A DNA stretch of 31,804 nucleotides from Actinobacteria bacterium UBA2286 (GTDB lineage Bacteria > Actinomycetota > Coriobacteriia > Anaerosomatales > Anaerosomataceae). The stretch spans positions 1-31,804 of the forward strand of contig DDWM01000016.1 in NCBI GenBank assembly GCA_002345925.1, in the 5' to 3' direction. Of the stretch, positions 14,992-23,642 are shown piece after piece (the stretch's first letter is position 1; every line of letters starts with the position of its first letter). Both the position numbers and the translations under genes were made by a program. The notes below the pieces were generated by a model. That model made no database searches, was not told where the DNA came from, and saw nothing but the letters and a program-made list of their open reading frames with translations.

Positions 14992-17025
14992 ATGGAAACA
15001 AGACACCACCTTCGCGACGGTCTGACCGGCTCGCTGATCGCCGCAGCGGTGTTGGCGCTGCTATATGCCGCGCGCCTGGAAAGCTACCTCCTCTTCCACA
15101 GCCTCGCGGAGCTCTTCGCGATCGTCGTCTCCGCCGGAGTCTTCATCATCCTGTGGAACAGCCGTAAGTTCGTTCAGAATCAGTACCTGCTCATCCTCGG
15201 CGTTGCCTCATTGGCCGTTGGTGTTCTCGACATGATGCATCTGCTCACGTACAAGGGCATGGGAGTTCTTCCCAACGTATCTATAGATGTCCCCACACAA
15301 CTCTGGGTCGCGGCACGCGGCCTGCAAGCGATCACGCTGGTGATCGCTCCGGCGTTCTTTCGCAAGAAGCTCAACATGGGGCTGCTTCTGAGCGCCTGGG
15401 CAGTGGCCATCTCTTTGACCCTAGCCACCATAATGTGGTGGCAGGTGTTTCCCAAATGCCTGGGCGCCGACGGTCTGACCACGTTCAAGATCATCGCTGA
15501 ATACGTGATCTCAGGCCTGTTCGTGATCGCCCTACTCCTCTTGCGGCGCAATGCCGAGCGGTTCCAGCCGCACTTGCTTCGGGTGCTTTCATGGTCTATC
15601 GGCATAACCGTCCTCTCGGAGCTCTGTTTCACGCTCTATGCGGACCCGTACGGGCCGTATAACCTGCTCGGGCACTACTTGCGCATCCTCGCGGCCTATC
15701 TCCTTTACAAGGCGATCGTTGAGACCGCGCTGAACGAACCAAACGCAGTTCTGTTCAGAGAGCTCGACAACACGAACCGGGCACTGAGCGAGCGAGAGGC
15801 ACGTATCCGCAGAGAAGCCGAGCTCGCGCAGACCCTGAGCACGATCGACGCCGCAGTAAGCTCGACTCTTGACCTCGACGAGATACTGAGCCGCGCGCTC
15901 CTTGGTGCCGCCCAGGCAGTACATGCGGACACGGCAGCGATCAGCGTGCGAGAAGGCGAGAAATGGCGGGTCTCACACGTGTATCGTCTGGCCGAGCTTC
16001 CCATCGGTACCATGCTAGATGAGGAAGAAGGCCAGCATCTCTTTGTAGCGGCAGCTCAGCACTCACCGCTGATGGTTCAAGACACCCTGAACGACGCCAG
16101 GGTCAATGCAGACTTCGCGAGGCGCCTCGGTGCCCGTAGCCTACTGACGGTTCCGCTCTCAGGAGGCGGTCAGGTCTTCGGAATACTCACGTTTCATCTC
16201 AGAGATCCCGAACGGGAGTTCAGGGATTCCGACAAGGAGTTTGCCACGCGCTTGGCGATCTCGCTTGCCCTCGCCTTCGAGAATGCCCGCATGTACGCAG
16301 CTCAGCGCGAGATCGCGGAGACTCTGCAAGGTGCGATGCTGACCTTCCCTGATGCGCTGCCGGGACTCGCACTCGGACATGCGTATCGCTCTGCGGACGA
16401 ACTCGCGCTTAGCGGTGGCGACTTCTACGATGCTTTCGTACTAGACGGCAACAGGGTTGCGCTCGTTTTGGGCGACGTGGCCGGCAAGGGCATCGCTGCT
16501 GCCGCTGCGAGCGCAACAGTCCGGACTACGCTTCATGCATTCAGCGTCCCGGGTGCGCGACCGTCTGAGGTTCTCGCCTCGGCCAACGAAGCTCTCGTAC
16601 GCCTACTTCCTGAAAGCGTGTTCGCAACAGCCACATACGCCATTGTAGACACGGCTACGGGCATCGTAGACCTATGCAGTGCAGGACACCCGGATCCATT
16701 CGTGTGTACGACCACGGGCTGCATCAGACACGACGCCCTCAGGAACCGCCCACTCGGCATCTGGCCGGACGCTACTTTTGAGGAATTCCAGATCAGACTG
16801 AGTTTAGGCGACGCGTTCGTGATGTTCAGCGACGGACTCCCCGACGCCAGACGGGGCCGGGAGTTCTTCGGGGAGGAGCGGATCGACCGGATTCTCGATT
16901 CACTGCGCGATGCGGCTCCTCAGCTGATCGTCGACTCTCTCATGAGCGAGGTCACTGCCTTCTCGGGTGAGCAGCACACCGACGATATCGCCATACTTGC
17001 CGCCTCGGTGCTCCCCGCGCTCTAG
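14992..17025 (+). CDS. MASE3-GAF-SpoIIE protein serine phosphatase
   Basis: 677 residues. A seven-helix MASE3 membrane sensor (about 10-245) is followed by a GAF domain (about 275-430) and a PP2C-type SpoIIE phosphatase (about 440-677). The phosphatase metal ligands are present: SGGDFYDAF (about 473-481), LGDVAGKG (about 493-500) and MFSDGLPDAR (about 612). Such proteins dephosphorylate anti-anti-sigma factors and thereby set stress-sigma activity; the anti-sigma partners are not in the window. It is a single-gene unit on plus, divergent from the radical-SAM-like gene, and ends before a bidirectional stem-loop and the tRNA gene. Confidence 0.9.
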   Translation: METRHHLRDGLTGSLIAAAVLALLYAARLESYLLFHSLAELFAIVVSAGVFIILWNSRKFVQNQYLLILGVASLAVGVLDMMHLLTYKGMGVLPNVSIDVPTQLWVAARGLQAITLVIAPAFFRKKLNMGLLLSAWAVAISLTLATIMWWQVFPKCLGADGLTTFKIIAEYVISGLFVIALLLLRRNAERFQPHLLRVLSWSIGITVLSELCFTLYADPYGPYNLLGHYLRILAAYLLYKAIVETALNEPNAVLFRELDNTNRALSEREARIRREAELAQTLSTIDAAVSSTLDLDEILSRALLGAAQAVHADTAAISVREGEKWRVSHVYRLAELPIGTMLDEEEGQHLFVAAAQHSPLMVQDTLNDARVNADFARRLGARSLLTVPLSGGGQVFGILTFHLRDPEREFRDSDKEFATRLAISLALAFENARMYAAQREIAETLQGAMLTFPDALPGLALGHAYRSADELALSGGDFYDAFVLDGNRVALVLGDVAGKGIAAAAASATVRTTLHAFSVPGARPSEVLASANEALVRLLPESVFATATYAIVDTATGIVDLCSAGHPDPFVCTTTGCIRHDALRNRPLGIWPDATFEEFQIRLSLGDAFVMFSDGLPDARRGREFFGEERIDRILDSLRDAAPQLIVDSLMSEVTAFSGEQHTDDIAILAASVLPAL

Positions 17026-17042
17026 ATACCCCGGCAACAGAA

Positions 17043-17076
17043 AAGCGGCCCTCCCCTTCTCAGGAGAGAGCCGCTT
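17043..17076 (-). terminator. Rho-independent terminator of tRNA-Leu (possibly bidirectional)
   Basis: AAGCGGC (17043-17049) pairs with GCCGCTT (17070-17076), with a partly paired inner part. On the minus strand the stem runs into CTTTTCTGTT, ending the tRNA transcript. On plus it follows the phosphatase stop but lacks a U-run. Confidence 0.7.
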
Positions 17077-17085
17077 GCACATTCA

Positions 17086-17171
17086 TGGTGTCGGAGAAGG
17101 GATTTGAACCCTCACGAGGTTGCCCTCACTAGGCCCTCAACCTAGCGCGTCTGCCGTTCCGCCACTCCGAC
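17086..17171 (-). tRNA. tRNA-Leu (anticodon GAG)
   Basis: Read on minus: acceptor GTCGGAG pairs with CTCCGAC, then A73 and an encoded CCA. The anticodon stem is CTAGG/CCTAG with loop TTGAGGG, giving anticodon GAG, which reads CUC/CUU. There is a long variable arm, as expected for class II tRNA, and a T-loop TTCAAAT. Length 86 nt with CCA. It reads CUC/CUU codons in this high-GC genome. Confidence 0.95.
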
Positions 17172-17203
17172 ACGTACCGCAACCCCGAAGGGCAGCGAAC
17201 GGA

Positions 17204-17232
17204 AGTATAGCAAGGCTTCCCGCTCGTGCCTA
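17204..17232 (-). promoter_or_regulatory. promoter of tRNA-Leu
   Basis: Minus strand -35-like TAGGCA (17232-17227), 17-bp spacer and -10 TATACT (17209-17204), about 33 bp before the tRNA. The -35 overlaps the oppF stop codon. Confidence 0.6.
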
Positions 17233-18261
17233 GCCCGTAATCGGAGCAAACTCCGGAGGACGCGCTATGCCGACAGGGACGGGATTGCGCGCAGCGAAAT
17301 GGCACGCCGCTGAATGCCCGGGTGCGACTTCACGCAACTTCGGCTCCTCAGCACTGCAGATGTCCTTTGCGATCGGACACCGAGTGTGGAAGCGACACCC
17401 CGATGGCGGATCGATCGGGCTAGGCGGGTCACCTTCGAGGATGATCCGCTCACGCGCGCGCTGCATCTTCGGATCAGGCAGCGGCACGGCTGAGAGCAGT
17501 GACTGCGTATACGGGTGGTGCGGCTGCGCGTAAAGCGCCTTCCAGTCCGAGATCTCGACCAGCTTGCCCAGGTACATAACGGCGATCCGGTCGGAGATAT
17601 GCTGCACAACTGACAGATCGTGCGCGATGAACACGTACGTCAGGCCAAACTCATCTTGGAGCTCGCCCAGCAAGTTGAGCACCTGCGCCTGGATCGACAC
17701 GTCAAGCGCCGAGACGGGCTCATCGCAAATGAGCAGCTTCGGATTTAGTGCAAGCGCCCGCGCGATGCCGATTCGCTGCCTCTGGCCGCCCGAGAACTCA
17801 TGCGGGTAGCGGTTGATGTGCTCTGGGTTGAGCCCGACCACGTCCAACAGCTCTTTCGCGCGCGCCAGCTGCTCAACGCGCGTTCCCTCTTGGTGGATAA
17901 CGAGAGGCTCGGAGACGATCTCTCCGATCGTCATGCGCGGATTGAGCGACGCATACGGATCCTGGAAGATGAACTGGGCCTGTCGGCGAAACGCCTTCAG
18001 GTCCTTGCCGCGGAGCTCTCGGATGTTGCGATCCTCGTAGAAGATCGAACCCGATGTGGGCTCAGTGAGCCGAATGATGCAGCGACCGGTCGTCGATTTG
18101 CCGCATCCAGACTCGCCAACGAGACCCAGCGTCTCGCCCTCTTTGACGCTGAACGAAACATCGTCGACCGCCATGACATGACCGCCGAGCCTCGATCCGA
18201 GCGCGGTTTGCTGAACGGCAAAGTGCTTCGTAAGATTCTCAACTCGCAGCAAATCGCTCAT
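17230..18261 (-). CDS. oppF: oligopeptide ABC transporter ATP-binding protein F
   Basis: 343 residues. Walker A GESGCGKST, signature SGGQRQRIGIARAL, Walker B LLICDEP and the C-terminal oligopeptide-transporter extension with the Cys pattern GCRFHTRCPIAKDIC...ACHFA, which in Dpp/Opp ATPases can hold an Fe-S cluster. It powers peptide uptake with OppD. The ATG at 18261 overlaps the oppD stop by 4 bp. Last gene of the opp operon. Confidence 0.93.
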   Translation of the reverse strand: MSDLLRVENLTKHFAVQQTALGSRLGGHVMAVDDVSFSVKEGETLGLVGESGCGKSTTGRCIIRLTEPTSGSIFYEDRNIRELRGKDLKAFRRQAQFIFQDPYASLNPRMTIGEIVSEPLVIHQEGTRVEQLARAKELLDVVGLNPEHINRYPHEFSGGQRQRIGIARALALNPKLLICDEPVSALDVSIQAQVLNLLGELQDEFGLTYVFIAHDLSVVQHISDRIAVMYLGKLVEISDWKALYAQPHHPYTQSLLSAVPLPDPKMQRARERIILEGDPPSPIDPPSGCRFHTRCPIAKDICSAEEPKLREVAPGHSAACHFAARNPVPVGIARPPEFAPITG

Positions 18262-19277
18262 TTCGTCACCCCCGCGCAGTCCGCGGCAGATCGCTTGAAA
18301 TCGGGGTCACCGGCGAACAAACATGCCGAGAGGTGTCCGTCTCCGATGTCGCGAAGCTCAGGCACGGTCGTCCGACATTCATCTTTGACGTAGGGGCACC
18401 GCGGATTGAACGGACATCCACTCGGCACATTGAGCAAACTCGGAGGCTGACCCTCGATTGGGCACAGGGTGCTCTTCTCGGTCAGATCATGTGTGGGAAG
18501 GCTGTCCATAAGGCCCCACGTGTACGGATGGCTCGGCTCGTAGAATACCTGGTCCGTGGAGCCATATTCGACCGCTCGTCCCGCATACATCACCAGGATG
18601 TTGTTCGCGATATCGGCAACCACGCCGAGGTCATGAGTGATCATGATGATGGCAGTGCCAGTGCGCTTCTGCAGAGCCTGCATCAGCTCCAGGATCTGTG
18701 CCTGGATGGTCACATCGAGTGCCGTGGTGGGCTCATCGGCGATCAACACATCAGGGTCGCATGAGAGAGCCATGGCGATCATCGCGCGCTGACGCATACC
18801 ACCCGAGAACTGATGAGGGTAGTCACGTGCGCGGCTTGCCGCGTTCGGGATTCCGACCATCTCAAGCAGCTCAACAGCGCGTGCGTGTGCCTCTTTCTTG
18901 CTCATGCCCTTGTGCGTCACGAGTGGCTCGGCGATCTGGTGTCCGATGCGGTAAACAGGATTAAGCGAAGTCATCGGGTCCTGGAAGATCATCGCGATGC
19001 GATTGCCCCGGATATCGCGTACCTGCTCTTCTTTCATGGTGAGCATTGACTCGCCCTTGAACAGCACCTCGCCGCCCTCGATCTTGCCGGGTGGCATCGG
19101 AATGAGTCGCATCATGGTGAGCGCGGTCACCGACTTGCCGGAACCCGACTCGCCTACCACCCCAAGGGTCTCCCCGGGGTTCAGAGTGTATGACACACCG
19201 TCAACGGCTTTGACCACGCCGTCGCGGGTATGGAAGTGCATCTTGAGATCGTCGACTTTGAGAAGTTCGCCAGCCAT
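18258..19277 (-). CDS. oppD: oligopeptide ABC transporter ATP-binding protein D
   Basis: 339 residues. Walker A GESGSGKS, signature SGGMRQRAMIAMAL, Walker B VLIADEPTTALDVT, H-loop ITHD and a C-terminal extension with GCPFNPRCPYVKDEC and a later ACLFAG Cys. It pairs with OppF as the motor. ATG 19277 follows oppC by 2 bp. Confidence 0.93.
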   Translation of the reverse strand: MAGELLKVDDLKMHFHTRDGVVKAVDGVSYTLNPGETLGVVGESGSGKSVTALTMMRLIPMPPGKIEGGEVLFKGESMLTMKEEQVRDIRGNRIAMIFQDPMTSLNPVYRIGHQIAEPLVTHKGMSKKEAHARAVELLEMVGIPNAASRARDYPHQFSGGMRQRAMIAMALSCDPDVLIADEPTTALDVTIQAQILELMQALQKRTGTAIIMITHDLGVVADIANNILVMYAGRAVEYGSTDQVFYEPSHPYTWGLMDSLPTHDLTEKSTLCPIEGQPPSLLNVPSGCPFNPRCPYVKDECRTTVPELRDIGDGHLSACLFAGDPDFKRSAADCAGVTK

Positions 19278-19279
19278 TC

Positions 19280-20269
19280 CTAGTCCTTCATCTTCACATC
19301 GAGGGCGTCACGGATTCCATCGCCAAGCAGAGTGAAAGCAAGCACCGTGCTCAAGATCGCGAGACCGGGCCACAGAACGACTCCGGGGCTCGATGTCAGG
19401 TAGATTCGGCCGTCCTGGATCATGCCGCCCCACGACGGAGAGCCAGGCGGCAAGCCGAGGCCGAGGAAGGACAGTGCAGCTTCGGTAAGGATCGCACCAC
19501 CAACGGACATAGTCCCGTAGACGATGATGGGCGCCACGGCATTGGGCAGAATATGGCGGAGCATTAGACGAAGGTCGCTCGCACCGAGCGCGCGTCCCGC
19601 TTCGACGTAGTCGTTCTCCTTGACGGAGAGCACGGATGAACGGAAGACGCGGGCAATCGATGGCCAACCGAGGATGCCGATCGTCAAGAACACCGGTGTG
19701 ATCCCTCGGAGATTATCAGGTAAGACCGACAGCAGAAGAATGGCGAACAAGATGTACGGAAACGCCAGGAAGATATCTGCGATTCGCATGATGAACGCGT
19801 CGAGTATTCCCCCGTAGAACGCCGAGAGAGACCCAAGAATGAGCCCGATCACCAGCGAGACCACAACAGCCAGCACGCCTACAGTCAGGGATATCCGGGA
19901 CCCGTAGATGACGCGAGCGAACAAGTCGCGACCAACATCGTCAGTTCCCATCGGATGCGCAAGCGTCGGCGGCTTCAGCCTCAGCTCAGCGGCACCAGAA
20001 GTCGAGAACACGGTCGGACTCCCGAACACCTGAGGCACCCACAGATCCGCAGTGACTGCCGCGGTTGTAACGATGAACAGCCATATCAACGCTATGACCG
20101 CCAGCCGGTTCTTACGCAGACGCTGCCATGCATCGCCCCATAGGGTTCGGTTCTCGTGCCCGGCGTGCTGCTCATCAGGTTGGGTTGGCGGGGTGGCCGG
20201 CATTCCAGACCTGTAATCCTTCACTGCGTGATCCTCAACTCGATCGATTGGGTGTTCGTCTCGTTTCAT
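19280..20269 (-). CDS. oppC: oligopeptide ABC transporter permease C
   Basis: 329 residues. A hydrophilic N-terminus (1-50) is followed by six hydrophobic helices and the BPD_transp_1 signature region EAGRALGASDLRLMLRHILPNA, which docks on the ATPases. GAGGGGTAAT precedes the ATG; 5 bp after oppB. Confidence 0.93.
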   Translation of the reverse strand: MKRDEHPIDRVEDHAVKDYRSGMPATPPTQPDEQHAGHENRTLWGDAWQRLRKNRLAVIALIWLFIVTTAAVTADLWVPQVFGSPTVFSTSGAAELRLKPPTLAHPMGTDDVGRDLFARVIYGSRISLTVGVLAVVVSLVIGLILGSLSAFYGGILDAFIMRIADIFLAFPYILFAILLLSVLPDNLRGITPVFLTIGILGWPSIARVFRSSVLSVKENDYVEAGRALGASDLRLMLRHILPNAVAPIIVYGTMSVGGAILTEAALSFLGLGLPPGSPSWGGMIQDGRIYLTSSPGVVLWPGLAILSTVLAFTLLGDGIRDALDVKMKD

Positions 20270-20274
20270 CGCAA

Positions 20275-21228
20275 TTACCCCTCACTCGCATCGCCGAAGC
20301 GAATGCGTGGATCGAGGAACGCGTATGAGACGTCGACCAGAAGGTTCACGAACAACACCGCAAACAAGACGATCGTGACTCCGCCGAACACAACCGGGAA
20401 GTCACGCTGCCCGATAGCCCGGTAGATTGTAAAACCAACTCCGGGCCAGTTGAAGATGGTCTCAGTCAGAATCGCGCCAGAGAGCATTGCGCCAAGATCG
20501 AGACCAACGAAAGTCACAACGGGGATCAGCGCGTTCTTCATCTCATGACCCCAGAGCACGCGCGACGGCGACAAGCCCTTCGCGTATGCGGTCCGCACGT
20601 AGTCCTGGTTCTGCACCTCGAGCAGCTGGCTCCGCATGATCCGGGCAGCATAAGCCGTTGAAACCGACGCCAGCGTGACGGCCGGCAGTATCAGGTGAGC
20701 GAAATCGCTGAAGCGGGCACTGCTCGCGCCCGAGATTGGCAAGATGTGTAACTGGATTCCAAAGATATATTGCAGCATGATACCGAGCCAGAACACCGGT
20801 AGCGCCACGAGAATAGACGTTGATAACGTCACCAATGTGTCCCAGAACGAATACTGCTTAATAGCCGATATCAACCCAGCACCGATACCGACGAGGACTT
20901 CCAAAGTAATTGCAGCGAGTGCAAGTCTCAGGGTGTATGGGTAGGTCTCCATGAATATGTCTTCGACCTTGCGGCCACTTGCGATGGACGTGCCAAGGTC
21001 GCCCTTTGTGAGGTCGCCAAGGTAATTCACATACTGGACGTACCACGGCTTATCGAGCCCAAAAGCCTGACGCATCTCCGCATAGACAGCGGGCGACAGC
21101 TTCTTCTCGCCCGCCCTCAGGGCAACCGGATCGCCAGGCAGAATAGTCGTGATGAAGAACAGCAACAGCGTCACTCCGATGAATACAGGAATGAACTGCG
21201 CTAGGCGCTTGAGAATATAGCGGAACAT
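20275..21228 (-). CDS. oppB: oligopeptide ABC transporter permease B
   Basis: 317 residues. It starts MFRYILKRLAQFIPVFIGVT, the usual OppB/DppB N-terminal helix; LPGDP follows it; six membrane helices; EAA-loop-like AYAKGLSPSRVLWGHEMKNA. It forms the membrane channel with OppC. It is separated from oppA by 95 bp with a strong stem-loop. Confidence 0.93.
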   Translation of the reverse strand: MFRYILKRLAQFIPVFIGVTLLLFFITTILPGDPVALRAGEKKLSPAVYAEMRQAFGLDKPWYVQYVNYLGDLTKGDLGTSIASGRKVEDIFMETYPYTLRLALAAITLEVLVGIGAGLISAIKQYSFWDTLVTLSTSILVALPVFWLGIMLQYIFGIQLHILPISGASSARFSDFAHLILPAVTLASVSTAYAARIMRSQLLEVQNQDYVRTAYAKGLSPSRVLWGHEMKNALIPVVTFVGLDLGAMLSGAILTETIFNWPGVGFTIYRAIGQRDFPVVFGGVTIVLFAVLFVNLLVDVSYAFLDPRIRFGDASEG

Positions 21229-21264
21229 CGGGATCCTTCGCGATGGGGACCGTTCATCGACAGT

Positions 21265-21295
21265 GGCAGGACGCCCGTGTTAGGGGCGTCCTGCC
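21265..21295 (-). other. stem-loop between oppA and oppB
   Basis: A perfect 12-bp GC-rich stem (21265-21276 with 21284-21295) and 7-nt loop. On the opp strand no U-run follows, so it is more likely a partial terminator or 3'-end stabiliser that lets oppA be made in excess over the permease genes, as known for binding-protein operons. Confidence 0.7.
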
Positions 21296-21323
21296 TTTGT
21301 CTCTGCGCTCAATGAGCAAGTGC

Positions 21324-23021
21324 TTACTTAGGATCTAGCCACACCTTCGTGAAGTCAGCGAGGTTCATCGCGCTGAAGGTGAGATCGTGAACACGCTCAG
21401 AGGCAACATGGTGGTGCTTGTAGAACATCACCGGAACGACCGGGAGATCTGCGCCAACCAACTTGTTGACTTCCTGGTATGCAGCCAAACGAGCGGCATC
21501 ATCAGGAGTCTGGCGTGCTGCGTCAAGACCGGAGTCAACGGCAGCGTTGTTATAACGCGAGTAGTTATCCGAGGAACCGGACTTGAAGAGCGGGAACATG
21601 AAGTTGTCCATGATCGGGTAGTCGGCAGACCAGCCGAGACGTCCGATCATGATCTTGTCAGCATCCAGCTCTTTCAGATACGTCGCAAAGTCAGGCGTCG
21701 GGTTGAGCTTGACCGTAAGGCCAATGACCTCGAGGTCTGCCTTGACGTACTCCATGATCTTCTGGTGTCCACCATCAGCGTTGTACGAGAGAGCGATCTC
21801 AGGTGCACCTTCGCCACCCGGGAATCCGGCCTCTTCCAGCGCGACCTTGGCACCATCAACATCGTACTTGGCATCCGGCCATACACCAGCGGCGTAGCCA
21901 GCGATACCCGGAGGAACGATGTTGTCCGCAGGCTCGCGGGTACCCTCGAAGACGTTGTCACAGATAGCCTGGCGGTTGATTGCCAGCGAAACTGCCTTGC
22001 GCAGCGCAACCTGATCCATCGGCTTCAGAGTGTTGTTCACGACCAGGTAGTAGATCGAGTTCTCTGCGCCGAGAAGAACTTGCTCACCGGGGTTGGCGGT
22101 GTAGCCGTTGGGCGACACGCCGTACTTCGCCTCGGCATCCTTGATCCTGCCCTCACCGATCTGCGTGAAGTCGAGGGTACCGGCTTCAAACTCGGTGAAT
22201 GCGGTGTTCGGATCCTTGAAGCTCAGGAAATCAATGCCGTCGATGAGCGGCTTCTCGCCGTAGTAGTTCTCATTCTGGACGACCTTGATGTACTGGTTGC
22301 GCTTCCACGGCTCGGAAAGCTTGAACGGGCCGTTGCCAACCGGCATATCGCCGTAGGCTGCGGTCTGCTCTTTGCCGTCCGCGTCCGTGTACTTGACGCC
22401 ACCCTCAACGAGCGCCTGCGGCACAGGAGCAAGTGCCGGATGACCCACGAGGTAGCCGAAGTCACCGAACGAGTTCTTGAGTGTGACCTCAAGCGTGTAG
22501 TCGTCGATGGCCTTCAGGCCGGAAATGCCAGCATCGGCGTTACCGAACTCATCGGTGCCTGCGATGACTGCAAGGTGATAAGCGATCGAAGACGCTTCAA
22601 CCTGATTGGTGGAAGTGTTCATCGTCTGGGTGCTCGCCATACGATTCCACGCGTAGATGAAGTCGTTAGCGGTGACGGGTGTACCGTCAGAGAACTTGCC
22701 GTCCTTGTTCAGACGGAAGGTCCACACCGTTGCATCTGCGTTGGCCTCCCAGGACTCGGCAGCTGCAGGAACCAGCGTGGCCGGGTCGAGCGGATCAAAC
22801 GACGTGAGACTATCAAAGACGGACTGCTCAACCTGCGTACCCTCAGACTCCTGAGTGTTGTACGGGTCGATGTAGGCAGGCTCACCAACATAGTAAGCAA
22901 GCGTGCCACCTGTGGAGCCACTCGTCTCAGTCTTGGACTTGCAGGCGCTCAAACCGGCGACTGCGAAGACCATAACCAAAACCAGAGCGACTGCCATGCT
23001 CTTGCGAATTCGATTAGACAA
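21324..23021 (-). CDS. oppA: oligopeptide-binding lipoprotein
   Basis: 565 residues. Start is TTG 23021 (GAGGGAGGC 8 bases before). N-terminal lipoprotein signal: MSNRIRKS then a hydrophobic stretch and lipobox LSAC, so the mature protein begins at Cys near 27. The body is a SBP_bac_5 solute-binding domain (about 60-480) with the DPYNTQESEGTQV and WTFRLNKDGKFSDGTPVTANDF signature. It delivers peptides to OppBC. A leader of about 150 nt and a promoter at 23176-23204 lie upstream. Confidence 0.93.
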   Translation of the reverse strand: MSNRIRKSMAVALVLVMVFAVAGLSACKSKTETSGSTGGTLAYYVGEPAYIDPYNTQESEGTQVEQSVFDSLTSFDPLDPATLVPAAAESWEANADATVWTFRLNKDGKFSDGTPVTANDFIYAWNRMASTQTMNTSTNQVEASSIAYHLAVIAGTDEFGNADAGISGLKAIDDYTLEVTLKNSFGDFGYLVGHPALAPVPQALVEGGVKYTDADGKEQTAAYGDMPVGNGPFKLSEPWKRNQYIKVVQNENYYGEKPLIDGIDFLSFKDPNTAFTEFEAGTLDFTQIGEGRIKDAEAKYGVSPNGYTANPGEQVLLGAENSIYYLVVNNTLKPMDQVALRKAVSLAINRQAICDNVFEGTREPADNIVPPGIAGYAAGVWPDAKYDVDGAKVALEEAGFPGGEGAPEIALSYNADGGHQKIMEYVKADLEVIGLTVKLNPTPDFATYLKELDADKIMIGRLGWSADYPIMDNFMFPLFKSGSSDNYSRYNNAAVDSGLDAARQTPDDAARLAAYQEVNKLVGADLPVVPVMFYKHHHVASERVHDLTFSAMNLADFTKVWLDPK

Positions 23022-23170
23022 CGTTTAGCCTCCCTCCGGAAACGTACGTACGTAGATTCGTACACCGCCCAACAGTTCAGCGATCGCGCGCGTTCATCCC
23101 TCCCTGGCGATCCAACTCAGCCCGCAGGCCAAAGCCATCTTCAAGTGTTCTTTGCTGACATGGAACGAAC
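23022..23170 (-). promoter_or_regulatory. oppA 5' leader with ACGT-repeat palindrome
   Basis: The region between the predicted oppA start point (about 23169) and the TTG start. It holds the self-complementary ACGTACGTACGT at 23042-23053 just before the ribosome site. No known riboswitch or T-box was recognised. Confidence 0.4.
23042..23053. repeat. ACGT tandem palindrome in oppA leader
   Basis: Three tandem copies of ACGT, self-complementary, about 8 bases before the SD. It could be an operator for a regulator of peptide uptake, or a hairpin limiting ribosome access. Confidence 0.4.
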
Positions 23171-23175
23171 ACCTA

Positions 23176-23204
23176 ATATTCCCGCTATTTGCATAGAAAG
23201 GCAA
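23176..23204 (-). promoter_or_regulatory. promoter of opp operon
   Basis: Minus strand -35 TTGCCT (23204-23199), 17-bp spacer and -10 GAATAT (23181-23176). It lies in an AT-richer stretch than its surroundings. Confidence 0.5.
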
Positions 23205-23244
23205 GGAAACTGCCCACCGCAAGCAATCGGAACCGACACAAAAG

Positions 23245-23274
23245 AGTAACGCCCGCCGGGTGGCGGGCGTTACT
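23245..23274 (-). terminator. Rho-independent terminator of secG
   Basis: Perfect 13-bp stem (23245-23257 with 23262-23274), 4-nt loop, then CTTTTGTG on the minus strand. It lies 24 bp after the secG stop and separates the glycolysis/secG unit from opp. Confidence 0.88.
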
Positions 23275-23298
23275 TGGCTGCTGAGAATGTTGCTGCGA

Positions 23299-23544
23299 CT
23301 AGATCATCGGGCGATAAATCACCATGAGAAGCAGCGCGGTCACGGCGTAACCAACGGCAAATCCGATTGTGATTCGATCGAGGTTCTTCTCGATGATACC
23401 GGTGCCGCTCGACGTGGTCGGAACCGCGCCTCCTAGCATGGAAGACAAACCGGTCCCTTTGCCTGAATGCAGCAATACGAATAAAACAAGTCCAATCGCG
23501 CATATTGTATGTATACCAATGACGATGTATGCGGCTACGTCCAC
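23299..23544 (-). CDS. secG: protein-export membrane protein SecG
   Basis: 81 residues from GTG 23544 (GAGGAGTCATT before it). Two hydrophobic helices (about 5-25 and 58-76) flank the conserved GKGTGLSSMLGG loop, the SecG hallmark. It assists SecYEG translocation. Own promoter at 23614-23642, so it is not only read from the glycolytic genes. Confidence 0.93.
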   Translation of the reverse strand: MDVAAYIVIGIHTICAIGLVLFVLLHSGKGTGLSSMLGGAVPTTSSGTGIIEKNLDRITIGFAVGYAVTALLLMVIYRPMI

Positions 23545-23613
23545 AATGACTCCTCGAAAACGTCATCCCATGAGCTATCAGGGACGATCGGCATGTCTGA
23601 CTCGAACCGTGCC

Positions 23614-23642
23614 AGTATACCGACACGGGGCACTATGCTCAA
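23614..23642 (-). promoter_or_regulatory. promoter of secG
   Basis: Minus strand -35 TTGAGC (23642-23637), 17-bp spacer, -10 TATACT (23619-23614), in the 98-bp gap after gpmI. Confidence 0.7.

Noticed and set aside
21387..23249. A 620-codon open frame on plus, opposite oppA
   Set aside because: It is antisense to a clear lipoprotein gene, shows no recognisable domain and has the skewed composition of a high-GC shadow frame.
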